Both the position numbers and the translations under genes were made by a program. 64,000 nt of DNA from Xylophilus sp042867185 (lineage in GTDB: Bacteria; Pseudomonadota; Gammaproteobacteria; Burkholderiales; Burkholderiaceae_C): NCBI GenBank assembly GCA_042867185.1, contig JBHZQV010000007.1, positions 124,001 through 188,000 on the forward strand. The letters run 5' to 3'. The notes beneath the pieces were generated by a model. That model saw only the letters and a program-made list of their open reading frames with translations, searched no databases and had not been told where the DNA came from. Of this stretch, positions 30,229 through 40,800 are shown one piece after another (the stretch's first letter is position 1; the number at the start of each line of letters is the position of its first letter).

Positions 30229-31033
30229 GCGCCGTTTCAAGAAGCGCACGATCTTCCTCGTGGCCTACCTGGTGTTCGCGCTGCTGCCGATCTACTGGAT
30301 GCTCAACATGAGCTTCAAGACCAACGGCGAGATCCTGTCGAACTTCTCGTTCTTCCCCCAGCACTTCACCTGGGACAACTACAAGACGATCTTCACCGAC
30401 GAGTCCTGGTACTCGGGCTACATCAACTCGCTGATCTACGTGGCGATCAACACGGTGATCTCGGTGTCGGTGGCGCTGCCGGCGGCCTATGCCTTCAGCC
30501 GCTACAGCTTCCTGGGCGACAAGCATGTCTTCTTCTGGCTGCTCACCAACCGGATGACGCCGCCCGCGGTGTTCCTGCTGCCCTTCTTCCAGCTCTACAC
30601 CACCGTGGGGCTGATGGACACGCACATCGCCGTGGCCCTGGCCCACCTGCTGTTCAACGTGCCGCTGGCGGTGTGGATCCTGGAAGGCTTCATGAGCGGC
30701 ATCCCGCGCGAGATCGACGAGACGGCCTACATCGACGGCTACAGCTTCCCGCGCTTCTTCGCCACCATCTTCCTGCCGCTGATCAAGGCCGGCGTGGGCG
30801 TGGCCGCGTTCTTCTGCTTCATGTTCAGCTGGGTCGAGCTGCTGCTGGCCCGCACGCTGACCAGCGTCAACGCCAAGCCGATCGTCGCGACGATGACCCG
30901 CACGGTGAGTGCTTCGGGCATGGACTGGGCGACGCTGGCCGCGGCCGGCGTGCTGACCATCGTCCCGGGCGCGATCGTCATCTGGTTCGTGCGGCACTAC
31001 ATCGCCAAAGGCTTCGCGATGGGCCGGGTCTAA
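30221..31033 (+). CDS. glpQ: Glycerol ABC transporter permease GlpQ
   Basis: A 270-residue permease of the MalG/UgpE class and partner of GlpP. There are about six membrane segments, starting IFLVAYLVFALLPIYWML, and an EAA-type cytoplasmic loop REIDETAYIDGYSFPRF before the last helices. AAAAGGATAG precedes the ATG. It is followed after 12 bases by the small membrane protein gene. The name follows the glycerol transporter of rhizobia and does not denote the phosphodiesterase. Confidence 0.92.
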   Translation: MSERRFKKRTIFLVAYLVFALLPIYWMLNMSFKTNGEILSNFSFFPQHFTWDNYKTIFTDESWYSGYINSLIYVAINTVISVSVALPAAYAFSRYSFLGDKHVFFWLLTNRMTPPAVFLLPFFQLYTTVGLMDTHIAVALAHLLFNVPLAVWILEGFMSGIPREIDETAYIDGYSFPRFFATIFLPLIKAGVGVAAFFCFMFSWVELLLARTLTSVNAKPIVATMTRTVSASGMDWATLAAAGVLTIVPGAIVIWFVRHYIAKGFAMGRV

Positions 31034-31045
31034 AGGAGCAATGCA

Positions 31046-31354
31046 ATGTTTGAATGGATGGCGTGGACCACGCCGGTCGCCGTGTTTTTTTGCTGCATCG
31101 TGCTGATGCTCGCCGGCATGACGGTGTGGGAGATCAAGTCGCCCACCACCGAGCGCCGCGGGTTCCTGCCGATCGCCACCACCCGGGGCGACCGGCTCTT
31201 CATCGGCCTGCTGGCCGCGGCCTATCTCAACCTGGCCTTCGTCGGCCTGTCGGGCGTGATCGCCGCGCGGCTGGGGCTGCCGGAGGATCCGTCGGTCTGG
31301 TACAGCTTCGTCGCCTCGATGCTGCTGCTGGTGCTGATCCTGCGCAAGGGCTGA
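31046..31354 (+). CDS. glpU: DUF2160 small membrane protein of the glycerol transporter operon
   Basis: A 102-residue protein with three hydrophobic segments: near the N-terminus (VAVFFCCIVLMLAGMTVW), in the middle (LFIGLLAAAYLNLAFVGLSG) and at the end (SFVASMLLLVLIL). It matches the DUF2160-type protein that accompanies GlpSTPQV systems. Its exact role is unknown; an accessory role in the transporter is inferred from constant linkage in such operons. An AAAGGAG Shine-Dalgarno precedes the ATG. Confidence 0.8.
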   Translation: MFEWMAWTTPVAVFFCCIVLMLAGMTVWEIKSPTTERRGFLPIATTRGDRLFIGLLAAAYLNLAFVGLSGVIAARLGLPEDPSVWYSFVASMLLLVLILRKG

Positions 31355-31448
31355 GACGATTTCCTTTCCATCCGGTGCCCGCTCCCCGTTCCCCGGGGCA
31401 GGCGCCGTTCGCAACATCAGCAGGGGACGTCCACATGAGGAGACCAAC

Positions 31449-33182
<1,734 letters not shown>

Positions 33183-33274
33183 GCCGTCGGCACCCGGTGC
33201 CGCGCGGGGCACGATTCCTGCGCGGCATCCACACATCTCCCGCGCCGCGCGCGGGACAAGGATTCTGAGACCCC

Positions 33275-34900
33275 ATGACGCACGCTGTTTCGCCGCATCC
33301 CACCCCCCGCGCCGCCCTGGTCGACAGGCTGGCCGAAGACCGCCGCTACGACATCGCCGTCGTCGGCGGCGGTGCCACGGGCCTGGGTGTGGCGCTCGAC
33401 GCCGCGGCACGGGGCCTGTCGGTCGTGCTGCTCGAGTCGCACGACTTCGCCAAGGGCACCTCGTCGCGCGCCACCAAGCTGGTGCACGGCGGCGTGCGCT
33501 ACCTGGCCCAGGGCAACATCGCCCTGGTGCGGGAAGCCCTGCACGAGCGGGCCACGCTGCTGGCCAACGCGCCGCACCTGGCCCAGCCCCTGCCTTTCGT
33601 CATGCCCTCCTACCGCTTCTGGGAGACGCCGTACTACGGCATCGGCCTGAAGCTCTACGACGCCCTGGCCGGCAAGCGCGGCCTGGGCCGTACCGAATTC
33701 CTGAGCCGGGCCGAGACCCTGTCGCGCGTGCCCGGCGCGCAGGCCACCGGCCTCAAGGGCGGCGTGCAGTACTGGGACGGCCAGTTCGACGACGCCCGCC
33801 TGGCCCTGGCCCTGGCCCGCACCGCCGCCGCTAGGGGCGCGCTGGTCGTCAACTACTGCCCGGTCCAGTCGCTGGTGCACGAGGGCGGCAAGGTCGCCGG
33901 CCTGCGCTGCATCGACCAGGAGAGCGGCCGCAGCTTCCACGTCCGCGCCGGCTGCGTCGTCAACGCCACCGGCGTCTGGGTCGATGCGCTGCGCCAGCAG
34001 GACGGCCAGGACATCGGCCAGCCGGTCAAGCCGATGATCGCGCCCAGCCAGGGCGTGCACGTGGTGGTCGACCGCGAGTTCTTCCCCGGCGACCACGCCC
34101 TGCTGGTACCGCGCACCACCGACGGCCGGGTCCTGTTCGCGGTGCCGTGGCTCGGCAAGGTCATCCTGGGCACCACCGACACCCCGCGCGACGACATCGT
34201 GCGCGAGCCCCGGCCGTTCGAGGAAGAGATCGCCTTCATCCTCGGCGAATCGGCCCGCTACCTCCGCAAGGCCCCGCAGCGCAGCGACGTGCGCAGCACC
34301 TGGGTCGGCCTGCGGCCGCTGGTCAAGCCGCAGGACGACGACGGCGCCAACACCAAGGCGATCAGCCGGGAGCACACGGTGCTCACCAGCAAGAGCGGGC
34401 TGGTCACGGTGACCGGCGGCAAGTGGACCACCTATCGCGCCATGGCCGAGGACGTGCTGCAGAGCTGCGCCGATGCCGGCCTGATCGCCCGCACGCCGGC
34501 GGGCGCCACCGAACACCTGCCGCTGGTCGGCGCACCGCAGCTGTCGCAACTCCGCCACAAGATGAGCGACGCGCCGGGGCTGCACAGCTACGGCGACGAG
34601 GGCGCGTCGGTCTCGGCGCTGCCGGGTGCCGATGTGTGGCTGGCGCCGGGCCTGAGCGAAGCCATGGTGCGCTTCGCGGCCCGCTTCGAATACGCCCGTA
34701 CGGTGGAGGACGTGCTCGCCCGCCGTTCCCGCCTGCTGTTCCTCGATGCACGCCTGGCGGCGCAACTGGCGCCCCGCGTGGCCGCGCTGCTGGTCGAGGA
34801 GGGCGTGCCGGCGCCCGCGCTCGCGGAATTCGTAGCGCTGACGGACCAGTACATCGACTTTTCCGGCGCCAAGGCGAAGTCCGGCAGCGCAGCGGGTTGA
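33275..34900 (+). CDS. glpD: Aerobic glycerol-3-phosphate dehydrogenase
   Basis: A 541-residue FAD enzyme that oxidises glycerol-3-phosphate to dihydroxyacetone phosphate at the inner membrane, feeding electrons to quinone. An N-terminal dinucleotide fold IAVVGGGATGLGVALDAA is followed by the GlpD signature SSRATKLVHGGVRYL; TGGKWTTYR lies near residue 390. A C-terminal GlpD-type domain has about 100 residues. Length is normal. It closes the rightward glp operon and is followed about 180 bases later by ribosomal genes. Confidence 0.96.
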   Translation: MTHAVSPHPTPRAALVDRLAEDRRYDIAVVGGGATGLGVALDAAARGLSVVLLESHDFAKGTSSRATKLVHGGVRYLAQGNIALVREALHERATLLANAPHLAQPLPFVMPSYRFWETPYYGIGLKLYDALAGKRGLGRTEFLSRAETLSRVPGAQATGLKGGVQYWDGQFDDARLALALARTAAARGALVVNYCPVQSLVHEGGKVAGLRCIDQESGRSFHVRAGCVVNATGVWVDALRQQDGQDIGQPVKPMIAPSQGVHVVVDREFFPGDHALLVPRTTDGRVLFAVPWLGKVILGTTDTPRDDIVREPRPFEEEIAFILGESARYLRKAPQRSDVRSTWVGLRPLVKPQDDDGANTKAISREHTVLTSKSGLVTVTGGKWTTYRAMAEDVLQSCADAGLIARTPAGATEHLPLVGAPQLSQLRHKMSDAPGLHSYGDEGASVSALPGADVWLAPGLSEAMVRFAARFEYARTVEDVLARRSRLLFLDARLAAQLAPRVAALLVEEGVPAPALAEFVALTDQYIDFSGAKAKSGSAAG

Positions 34901-35078
34901 CATCCGCACCGGCCCCTGCCAAAATCGCGGGCTTCGCTTTCAAAAGGCGAAAACATCTTGCCCAGCTCAAGCGCAGTGAAATGGTTTCATTGCGTGGACG
35001 ACGGGCCCAAGACTGATCGACTCGCGACGAGGTGCTTCTGGCGCCCGCCGCGTTTCGGTGCAAGTTGGGAATAACGAA
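34901..35078 (+). promoter_or_regulatory. Gap between glpD and rplN holding the spc operon leader
   Basis: 178 bases without a gene. The sequence contains GCTTCGCTTTcaAAAGGCGAA, a short imperfect hairpin, and a less GC-rich stretch around 34930-34990. Because rplN has no ribosomal gene in front of it here, the spc operon promoter should lie in this gap or in the end of glpD. No clear -35/-10 pair was found. Confidence 0.4.
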
Positions 35079-35447
35079 ATGATCCAAACAGAATCCCGGT
35101 TGGAAGTCGCCGACAACACCGGCGCAAAGTCCGTGCTGTGCATCAAGGTGCTGGGCGGTTCCAAGCGTCGCTACGCCAGCGTGGGCGACATCATCAAGGT
35201 GAGCATCAAGGAAGCCGCTCCACGTGGTCGCGTCAAGAAGGGCGAGATCTACAGTGCAGTGGTCGTCCGCACCGCCAAGGGCATCCGCCGCGGCGACGGC
35301 TCCCTGGTCAAGTTCGACGGCAACGCCGCCGTGCTGCTCAACGCCAAGCTGGAGCCCATCGGCACCCGCATCTTCGGACCGGTGACGCGCGAACTGCGCA
35401 CCGAAAAGTTCATGAAGATCGTGTCCCTGGCTCCCGAAGTTCTCTAA
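35079..35447 (+). CDS. rplN: 50S ribosomal protein L14
   Basis: 122 residues, full length, beginning MIQTESRLEVADNTGAK as in other L14 proteins. L14 binds 23S rRNA at the subunit interface and helps form intersubunit bridges. The ATG at 35079 is chosen over an in-frame upstream start at 35058 because it gives the conserved N-terminus. It is the first gene of the ribosomal cluster in this window; in most bacteria rpsQ lies immediately upstream, but here glpD does. Confidence 0.97.
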   Translation: MIQTESRLEVADNTGAKSVLCIKVLGGSKRRYASVGDIIKVSIKEAAPRGRVKKGEIYSAVVVRTAKGIRRGDGSLVKFDGNAAVLLNAKLEPIGTRIFGPVTRELRTEKFMKIVSLAPEVL

Positions 35448-35465
35448 CCCGATCCAGGACGCGAT

Positions 35466-35786
35466 ATGAACAAGATTCGCTCAGGCGACGAAGTCATCGT
35501 GCTCACCGGGCGCGACAAGGGCAAGCGCGGCACGGTCACGGCCCGCAAGGACGACTCGTACGTCCTCATCGACGGCATCAATGTCGTCAAGAAGCACACC
35601 AAGCCGAACCCCATGAAGGGTACGACGGGCGGCATCGTGGAGAAGTCCATGCCGATCCACCAGTCGAACGTGGCGATCTTCAATGCCGCCACCGGCAAGG
35701 CCGACCGCGTCGGCATCAAGCTGCAAGCTGACGGAAAGCGCGTTCGCGTCTTCAAGTCCAGCGGCGACGAAATCAAGTTGGCCTGA
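35466..35786 (+). CDS. rplX: 50S ribosomal protein L24
   Basis: 106 residues with the KOW motif near the N-terminus (RSGDEVIVLTGRDKGKRGTV). L24 is an assembly initiator that binds the 5' part of 23S rRNA. It starts 18 bases after rplN, in the same transcript. Length is normal, and AGGA precedes the ATG. Confidence 0.97.
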   Translation: MNKIRSGDEVIVLTGRDKGKRGTVTARKDDSYVLIDGINVVKKHTKPNPMKGTTGGIVEKSMPIHQSNVAIFNAATGKADRVGIKLQADGKRVRVFKSSGDEIKLA

Positions 35787-35797
35787 GGGTTAAAGAC

Positions 35798-36337
35798 ATG
35801 GCACGACTCCAACAGTACTACCGCGAAAAGATCGCGAAAGACCTGACCGAAAAGTTCGGCTACACCTCGCCGATGCAGGTTCCGCGTCTGACGAAGATCA
35901 CGCTCAACATGGGCGTGAGCGAAGCAGTCTCCGACAAGAAGGTCATGGACAACGCAGTGGCCGACCTGACCAAGATCGCCGGCCAGAAGCCCGTCGTGAC
36001 CAAGGCCAAGAAGGCTATCGCCGGATTCAAGATCCGCGAAGGCCAGGCCATCGGTTGCATGGTGACCCTGCGCGGCATCCAGATGTACGAGTTCCTGGAC
36101 CGTTTCGTGACCGTGGCACTGCCCCGCGTCCGCGACTTCCGTGGTATCTCCGGCCGTGCATTCGACGGTCGCGGCAACTACAACATCGGTGTGAAAGAAC
36201 AGATCATTTTCCCGGAAATCGAGTACGACAAGGTCGACGCGCTCCGTGGTCTGAACATCAGCATCACCACCACGGCAAAGACCGACGAAGAAGCCAAGGC
36301 GCTTCTGGCCGGCTTCCGTTTCCCGTTCAAGAACTGA
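35798..36337 (+). CDS. rplE: 50S ribosomal protein L5
   Basis: 179 residues, normal length. It contains the L5 signature region PRLTKITLNMGVSEA and the C-terminal GLNISITTTAKTDEEAKALL. L5 binds 5S rRNA in the central protuberance and contacts the P-site tRNA. The gap to rplX is 11 bases, consistent with tight co-translation. Confidence 0.97.
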   Translation: MARLQQYYREKIAKDLTEKFGYTSPMQVPRLTKITLNMGVSEAVSDKKVMDNAVADLTKIAGQKPVVTKAKKAIAGFKIREGQAIGCMVTLRGIQMYEFLDRFVTVALPRVRDFRGISGRAFDGRGNYNIGVKEQIIFPEIEYDKVDALRGLNISITTTAKTDEEAKALLAGFRFPFKN

Positions 36338-36345
36338 GGTGTCGT

Positions 36346-36651
36346 GTGGCTAAAGTAGCTTTGATCCAGCGCGAACTGAAGCGCGAAAAACTGGCAGCCA
36401 AGTACGCTCCCAAGCTCGCCGAGTTGAAGGCGATCGCCAATGACGTCAAGCTGAGCGACGAAGATCGCTTCGCGGCCCGCGTGGCGATGCAGAAGATTCC
36501 CCGCAATGCGAACCCGACCCGCCAGCGCAACCGCTGCGCGATCACCGGTCGTCCACGCGGCACGTTCCGTCAATTCGGCCTGGCACGCGCCAAGATCCGT
36601 GAACTGGCTTTCGCCGGTGACATTCCCGGCATCACCAAGGCCAGCTGGTAA
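36346..36651 (+). CDS. rpsN: 30S ribosomal protein S14
   Basis: 101 residues starting from GTG at 36346 (MAKVALIQRELKRE). This is the long, zinc-independent S14 type: the C-terminal RNRCAITGRPRG lacks the two CxxC pairs of the short form. It is needed for assembly of the 30S head. The start lies 8 bases after rplE with GAGGTGTC in front. Confidence 0.96.
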   Translation: MAKVALIQRELKREKLAAKYAPKLAELKAIANDVKLSDEDRFAARVAMQKIPRNANPTRQRNRCAITGRPRGTFRQFGLARAKIRELAFAGDIPGITKASW

Positions 36652-36671
36652 GCAGGTAGGAGATATTCAAC

Positions 36672-37067
36672 ATGAGCATGAGTGATCCCATCGCCGACCT
36701 GCTGACCCGCATCCGCAATGCACAGATGGTGGCCAAGGCTTCCGTTTCCGTGCCGTCTTCCAAGGTGAAGATTGCGATTGCACAAGTCCTGAAGGACGAG
36801 GGTTACATCGACGGCTTCCAAATCAAGAGCGAAGGCAACAAGACCGAGCTCGAGATCGCCCTCAAGTACTACGCTGGCCGTCCGGTCATCGAACGTATCG
36901 AGCGCGTCAGCCGTCCTGGTCTTCGCGTCTACAAGGGCGCCGATTCCATTCCACAGGTCCAGAACGGCCTGGGCGTTGCCATCGTAACGACCCCGCAAGG
37001 CGTGATGACCGATCGCAAGGCGCGCGCTACCGGTATCGGTGGCGAAGTGCTCTGCTACGTGGCTTAA
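36672..37067 (+). CDS. rpsH: 30S ribosomal protein S8
   Basis: 131 residues, beginning MSMSDPIADLLTRIRNAQ. S8 binds helix 21 of 16S rRNA and, in enterobacteria, represses the spc operon by binding near rplE. No equivalent RNA site was identified here by eye. The C-terminal GVMTDRKARATGIGGEVLCYVA is the conserved end of the family. Gap to rpsN is 20 bases. Confidence 0.97.
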   Translation: MSMSDPIADLLTRIRNAQMVAKASVSVPSSKVKIAIAQVLKDEGYIDGFQIKSEGNKTELEIALKYYAGRPVIERIERVSRPGLRVYKGADSIPQVQNGLGVAIVTTPQGVMTDRKARATGIGGEVLCYVA

Positions 37068-37090
37068 AGCGGCATCGAGGAGAAAACGAA

Positions 37091-37624
37091 ATGTCCCGCG
37101 TAGGAAAAATGCCGGTCGCCATCCCACAAGGTGTGGATGTGTCGATCAAGGATGACCAGATCAATGTCAAAGGCACGGGCGGCTCGCTGTTCCAGCACGC
37201 CAATGCATTGGTCAAGGTGACCAACCAAGACGGCAAGCTCAGTTTCGAGCCTGCCAACGAGTCCCGCGAAGCGAACGCCATGAGCGGCACGCTGCGCCAG
37301 CTCGTCAACAACATGGTGGTCGGCGTCAGCAAGGGTTTCGAGAAGAAGCTGTCGCTGGTCGGCGTGGGCTACAAAGCCGCCGCCCAGGGCACGAAGCTGA
37401 ACCTGACGGTCGGCTACTCGCACCCGGTCAACATCGAGATGCCCGCCGGCATCACGGTGACCACCCCGACCCCCACCGAGGTCCTGATCAAGGGCGCCGA
37501 CCGCCAGCGCGTCGGTCAGATCGCCGCGGAAATCCGCGCGGTCCGTCCTCCCGAGCCGTACAAGGGCAAGGGCATCCGTTATTCGGATGAGAAGATCACG
37601 ATCAAAGAAACCAAGAAGAAGTAA
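37091..37624 (+). CDS. rplF: 50S ribosomal protein L6
   Basis: 177 residues with the two-fold L6 repeat structure and the C-terminal signature PEPYKGKGIRYSDE. L6 sits at the base of the stalk near the factor-binding site. It is 23 bases downstream of rpsH, with GAGGAGAAAA before the ATG. Normal family length. Confidence 0.97.
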   Translation: MSRVGKMPVAIPQGVDVSIKDDQINVKGTGGSLFQHANALVKVTNQDGKLSFEPANESREANAMSGTLRQLVNNMVVGVSKGFEKKLSLVGVGYKAAAQGTKLNLTVGYSHPVNIEMPAGITVTTPTPTEVLIKGADRQRVGQIAAEIRAVRPPEPYKGKGIRYSDEKITIKETKKK

Positions 37625-37635
37625 GGAGCCGCAGC

Positions 37636-38004
37636 ATGTCTTTGACCAAGAAAGAGCAGCGTCTCCGTCGTTCGCGCCAGACCCGCATTCGCATCGCGAA
37701 CCAGGGCGTGGCACGTTTGACCGTGAATCGCACGAACCAACACATCTACGCAACCGTGATCTCCGGCGACGGCACCCAGGTGCTGGCATCGGCCTCCACG
37801 GCGGAAGCGGAAGTTCGCACGTCGCTGGGTGGCGAAGGCAAGGGCGGCAACGCCGCTGCTGCCACCGCCATCGGCAAGCGCATCGCCGAGAAGGCGAAAG
37901 CCGCCGGTGTGGAGAAGGTTGCCTTCGACCGCGCCGGTTTCGCCTACCACGGCCGCGTCAAGGCGCTGGCTGACGCTGCCCGCGAAGCGGGTCTGCAGTT
38001 CTAA
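37636..38004 (+). CDS. rplR: 50S ribosomal protein L18
   Basis: 122 residues. A basic N-terminus (KKEQRLRRSRQTRIRI) precedes the conserved core with NQHIYA and FDRAGFAYHGRVKALADAAR. L18 binds 5S rRNA together with L5. It begins 11 bases after rplF. Confidence 0.97.
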   Translation: MSLTKKEQRLRRSRQTRIRIANQGVARLTVNRTNQHIYATVISGDGTQVLASASTAEAEVRTSLGGEGKGGNAAAATAIGKRIAEKAKAAGVEKVAFDRAGFAYHGRVKALADAAREAGLQF

Positions 38005-38022
38005 GCACGACGGAAGAACATC

Positions 38023-38544
38023 ATGGCTAAGTTTCAACCCAAAGTGCAGACCGAAGGCCAAGACGACGGTTTGCGCGAGAAGATGATCGCGGTCAACCGC
38101 GTCACCAAGGTCGTCAAGGGCGGCCGAATCCTCGGTTTCGCCGCGTTGACCGTGGTCGGCGATGGCGATGGCCGCGTCGGTTTCGGCAAGGGCAAGTCCA
38201 AGGAAGTGCCTGCTGCCGTTCAGAAGGCGATGGAAGAAGCCCGTCGCAACCTGAAGAAGGTTTCGCTGAAGAACGGTACGCTGCACCACCAGGTGACGGG
38301 TCACCACGGCGCTGCCAACGTGTTCCTGGCACCGGCACCCAAGGGTACCGGCATCATCGCCGGCGGCCCGATGCGCGCAGTGTTCGAAGTGCTCGGCGTG
38401 ACGGACGTGGTCGCCAAGAGCCACGGCTCTTCGAACCCCTACAACATGGTCCGCGCGACCTTCGATGCTCTCGTCAAGTCGACGACGGCCTCCGAAGTGG
38501 CAGCCAAGCGCGGCAAGTCGGTCGAAGAAATCTTCACCGCCTGA
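38023..38544 (+). CDS. rpsE: 30S ribosomal protein S5
   Basis: 173 residues. The double-stranded-RNA-binding-like S5 signature VNRVTKVVKGGRILGFAAL is near the N-terminus, and a C-terminal domain contains GIIAGGPMRAVFEVLGV. S5 contributes to decoding accuracy and mRNA helicase activity at the entry channel. It lies 18 bases after rplR. Confidence 0.97.
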   Translation: MAKFQPKVQTEGQDDGLREKMIAVNRVTKVVKGGRILGFAALTVVGDGDGRVGFGKGKSKEVPAAVQKAMEEARRNLKKVSLKNGTLHHQVTGHHGAANVFLAPAPKGTGIIAGGPMRAVFEVLGVTDVVAKSHGSSNPYNMVRATFDALVKSTTASEVAAKRGKSVEEIFTA

Positions 38545-38557
38545 CCGGAGTAACGAT

Positions 38558-38740
38558 ATGACGACGCAACAAACCGTCAAGGTGCAGCTGGTGCGCAGCC
38601 CCATCGGCACCAAGGAATCGCATCGCGCGACCGTTCGCGGCCTGGGCCTGCGCAAGCTCAACAGCGTGAGCGAGCTCCAGGACAGCCCCGAAGTTCGCGG
38701 CATGATCAACAAGATCAGTTATCTGGTCAAAGTGCTCTAA
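38558..38740 (+). CDS. rpmD: 50S ribosomal protein L30
   Basis: 60 residues, the expected size, starting at ATG 38558 (MTTQQTVKVQLVRSPIG). The conserved SHRATVRGLGLRKL is present. The start is fixed by length and by CGGAG at 38545-38550 just upstream. Longer in-frame ORFs begin inside rpsE and are not real. Confidence 0.96.
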   Translation: MTTQQTVKVQLVRSPIGTKESHRATVRGLGLRKLNSVSELQDSPEVRGMINKISYLVKVL

Positions 38741-38752
38741 CAGAGGCAAGAC

Positions 38753-39184
38753 ATGGAACTCAATGGCATCAAGCCGGCAGCCGGCGCCAAGCACGCCAAG
38801 CGCCGCGTAGGCCGCGGTATCGGCTCCGGCATCGGCAAGACCGCAGGCCGTGGTCACAAGGGTCAGAAGTCCCGTGCGGGCGGCTACCACAAGGTGGGCT
38901 TCGAAGGCGGTCAAATGCCTCTGCAGCGCCGTCTGCCGAAGCGTGGCTTCAAGTCGCAGACGCTGAAGTACAACGCAGAAGTCACCCTGGCCGCTCTCGA
39001 GCAGCTGGGTCTGGCCGAAGTGGACGTGCTGTCGCTCAAGCAAGCCGGCCTCGTCGGCCAGCTGGCCCGCGTGGTGAAAATCATCAACACCGGCGCGCTG
39101 ACGAAGTCCGTCAAGCTGACCGGTGTCGGTGCCACCGCTGGCGCCAAGGCCGCGATCGAAGCAGCAGGCGGCAGCGTCGCCTGA
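38753..39184 (+). CDS. rplO: 50S ribosomal protein L15
   Basis: 143 residues. The Gly/Lys/Arg-rich N-terminal extension (RRVGRGIGSGIGKTAGRGHKG) threads into the large subunit, and the C-terminal globular part holds the family signature around VDVLSLKQAGLV. It lies 12 bases after rpmD and about 58 bases before secY. Confidence 0.97.
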   Translation: MELNGIKPAAGAKHAKRRVGRGIGSGIGKTAGRGHKGQKSRAGGYHKVGFEGGQMPLQRRLPKRGFKSQTLKYNAEVTLAALEQLGLAEVDVLSLKQAGLVGQLARVVKIINTGALTKSVKLTGVGATAGAKAAIEAAGGSVA

Positions 39185-39242
39185 GTGCGGCCTGAAGCAG
39201 TCCGGCATCCCATCTTGACGCATACGTTGAAAGAGTTCAGCA

Positions 39243-40562
39243 GTGGCTACTAGCGCAGCAACTATCGCAAAAACCGGCAAGTTCGGCGACCTGCGCCGTC
39301 GGCTCGTGTTTCTGCTGTTGGCGCTCGTCGTCTACCGCGTCGGCGCCCACATTCCCGTTCCCGGCATCGACCCGGCCCAGCTCCAGCAGCTGTTCCAGGG
39401 CCAGCAGGGCGGTATCCTGAACCTGTTCAACATGTTCTCGGGTGGGGCGCTGTCGCGCTTCACCGTGTTCGCGCTGGGGATCATGCCGTACATCTCGGCA
39501 TCGATCATCATGCAGCTGCTGGGCTATGTCCTTCCCTCCTTCGAGCAATTGAAGAAGGAAGGCGAAGCCGGTCGCCGCAAGATCACGCAGTACACCCGTT
39601 ACGGCACCCTCGGGCTGGCACTGTTCCAGTCCTTCGGTATCGCGGTCGCGCTGGAGAGCTCCGCCGGACTCGTCCTGAGCCCCGGGCTCGGTTTCCGCAT
39701 GACGGCGGTGGTCAGCCTCACGGCCGGCACGATGTTCCTGATGTGGCTGGGCGAGCAGATCACCGAGCGCGGCCTCGGCAACGGCATCTCGATCCTGATC
39801 TTCGCCGGTATCGCGGCCGGCCTGCCCAACGCGATGGGGGGCCTGTTCGAGCTGGTGCGCACCGGTGCGATGAGCGTCGTCGTGGCCATCTTCATCCTGC
39901 TGGTCGTGGCCCTGGTCACCTACTTCGTGGTGTTCGTGGAGCGGGGGCAGCGCAAGATCCTGGTGAACTATGCGCGGCGTCAGGTCGGCAACAAGGTCTA
40001 CGGCGGTCAGTCGTCGCACCTGCCCCTGAAGCTGAACATGGCCGGCGTGATTCCGCCGATCTTCGCATCGTCGATCATCCTGCTGCCGGCTACCGTGGTG
40101 AACTGGTTCAGCGCGGGCGAATCGATGCGCTGGCTGAAAGACATCTCGGGTGCCTTGACGCCGGGACAGCCGATCTACGTGCTGCTGTATGCGACCGCCA
40201 TCGTCTTCTTCTGCTTCTTCTACACGGCGCTGGTGTTCAACAGCCGTGAGACGGCGGACAACCTGAAGAAGAGCGGCGCGTTCATACCCGGCATTCGGCC
40301 GGGCGACCAGACGGCGCGCTACATCGACAAGATCCTGGTGCGCCTGACGCTGGCGGGTGCGGTCTACATCACCTTCGTGTGTCTGCTGCCCGAGTTCCTG
40401 ATCCTCAAGTACAACGTGCCGTTCTACTTCGGTGGAACCTCGCTGCTGATCATCGTGGTCGTCACGATGGACTTCATGGCCCAGGTGCAAAACTATCTGA
40501 TGTCTCAGCAGTACGAGTCGCTGCTGAAGAAGGCAAATTTCAAGACCTCGCCAGGCGCCTGA
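39243..40562 (+). CDS. secY: Protein translocase subunit SecY
   Basis: 439 residues and ten membrane segments, forming the Sec channel with SecE and SecG. The family motifs GIMPYISASIIMQLL (membrane segment 2) and the plug-domain region around FNMFSGGALSRF are present, with ITERGLGNGISILIF in the middle. It starts at GTG 39243 with AAAGAG nearby. In the common arrangement infA and rpmJ follow; here a 238-base gap comes first. Confidence 0.97.
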   Translation: MATSAATIAKTGKFGDLRRRLVFLLLALVVYRVGAHIPVPGIDPAQLQQLFQGQQGGILNLFNMFSGGALSRFTVFALGIMPYISASIIMQLLGYVLPSFEQLKKEGEAGRRKITQYTRYGTLGLALFQSFGIAVALESSAGLVLSPGLGFRMTAVVSLTAGTMFLMWLGEQITERGLGNGISILIFAGIAAGLPNAMGGLFELVRTGAMSVVVAIFILLVVALVTYFVVFVERGQRKILVNYARRQVGNKVYGGQSSHLPLKLNMAGVIPPIFASSIILLPATVVNWFSAGESMRWLKDISGALTPGQPIYVLLYATAIVFFCFFYTALVFNSRETADNLKKSGAFIPGIRPGDQTARYIDKILVRLTLAGAVYITFVCLLPEFLILKYNVPFYFGGTSLLIIVVVTMDFMAQVQNYLMSQQYESLLKKANFKTSPGA

Positions 40563-40800
40563 AACGGCGGTCGGCGGGTGCGTGAAAAGCGAAGAGGTGT
40601 GCTGCGATGTACACCTCGGGGTGGGTGAAGCCACAGTGGTGTGGAAGGTCACATGTCGGGTCGGCCGGTGCAGATGCTGCGCAGGTTCTTCCCGGTGGCC
40701 TGGCGACGGTCACAGCGCTATCCGCTGAACCGTCCTGGGCCCGCAACTATGTTTTTCGCCTTGAGTGGCGAAATGGATCAAAGAGTTTTAGGAGAATGCA
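40563..40800 (+). promoter_or_regulatory. secY-rpmJ gap with a hairpin; no infA present
   Basis: 238 bases. None of the short frames resembles initiation factor IF-1, which often sits here. A hairpin TTTCGCC-ttgagt-GGCGAAA lies at 40754-40773, just before the rpmJ Shine-Dalgarno (TTAGGAG). It could be a processing or regulatory site for the alpha operon. Function is inferred from position only. Confidence 0.4.
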
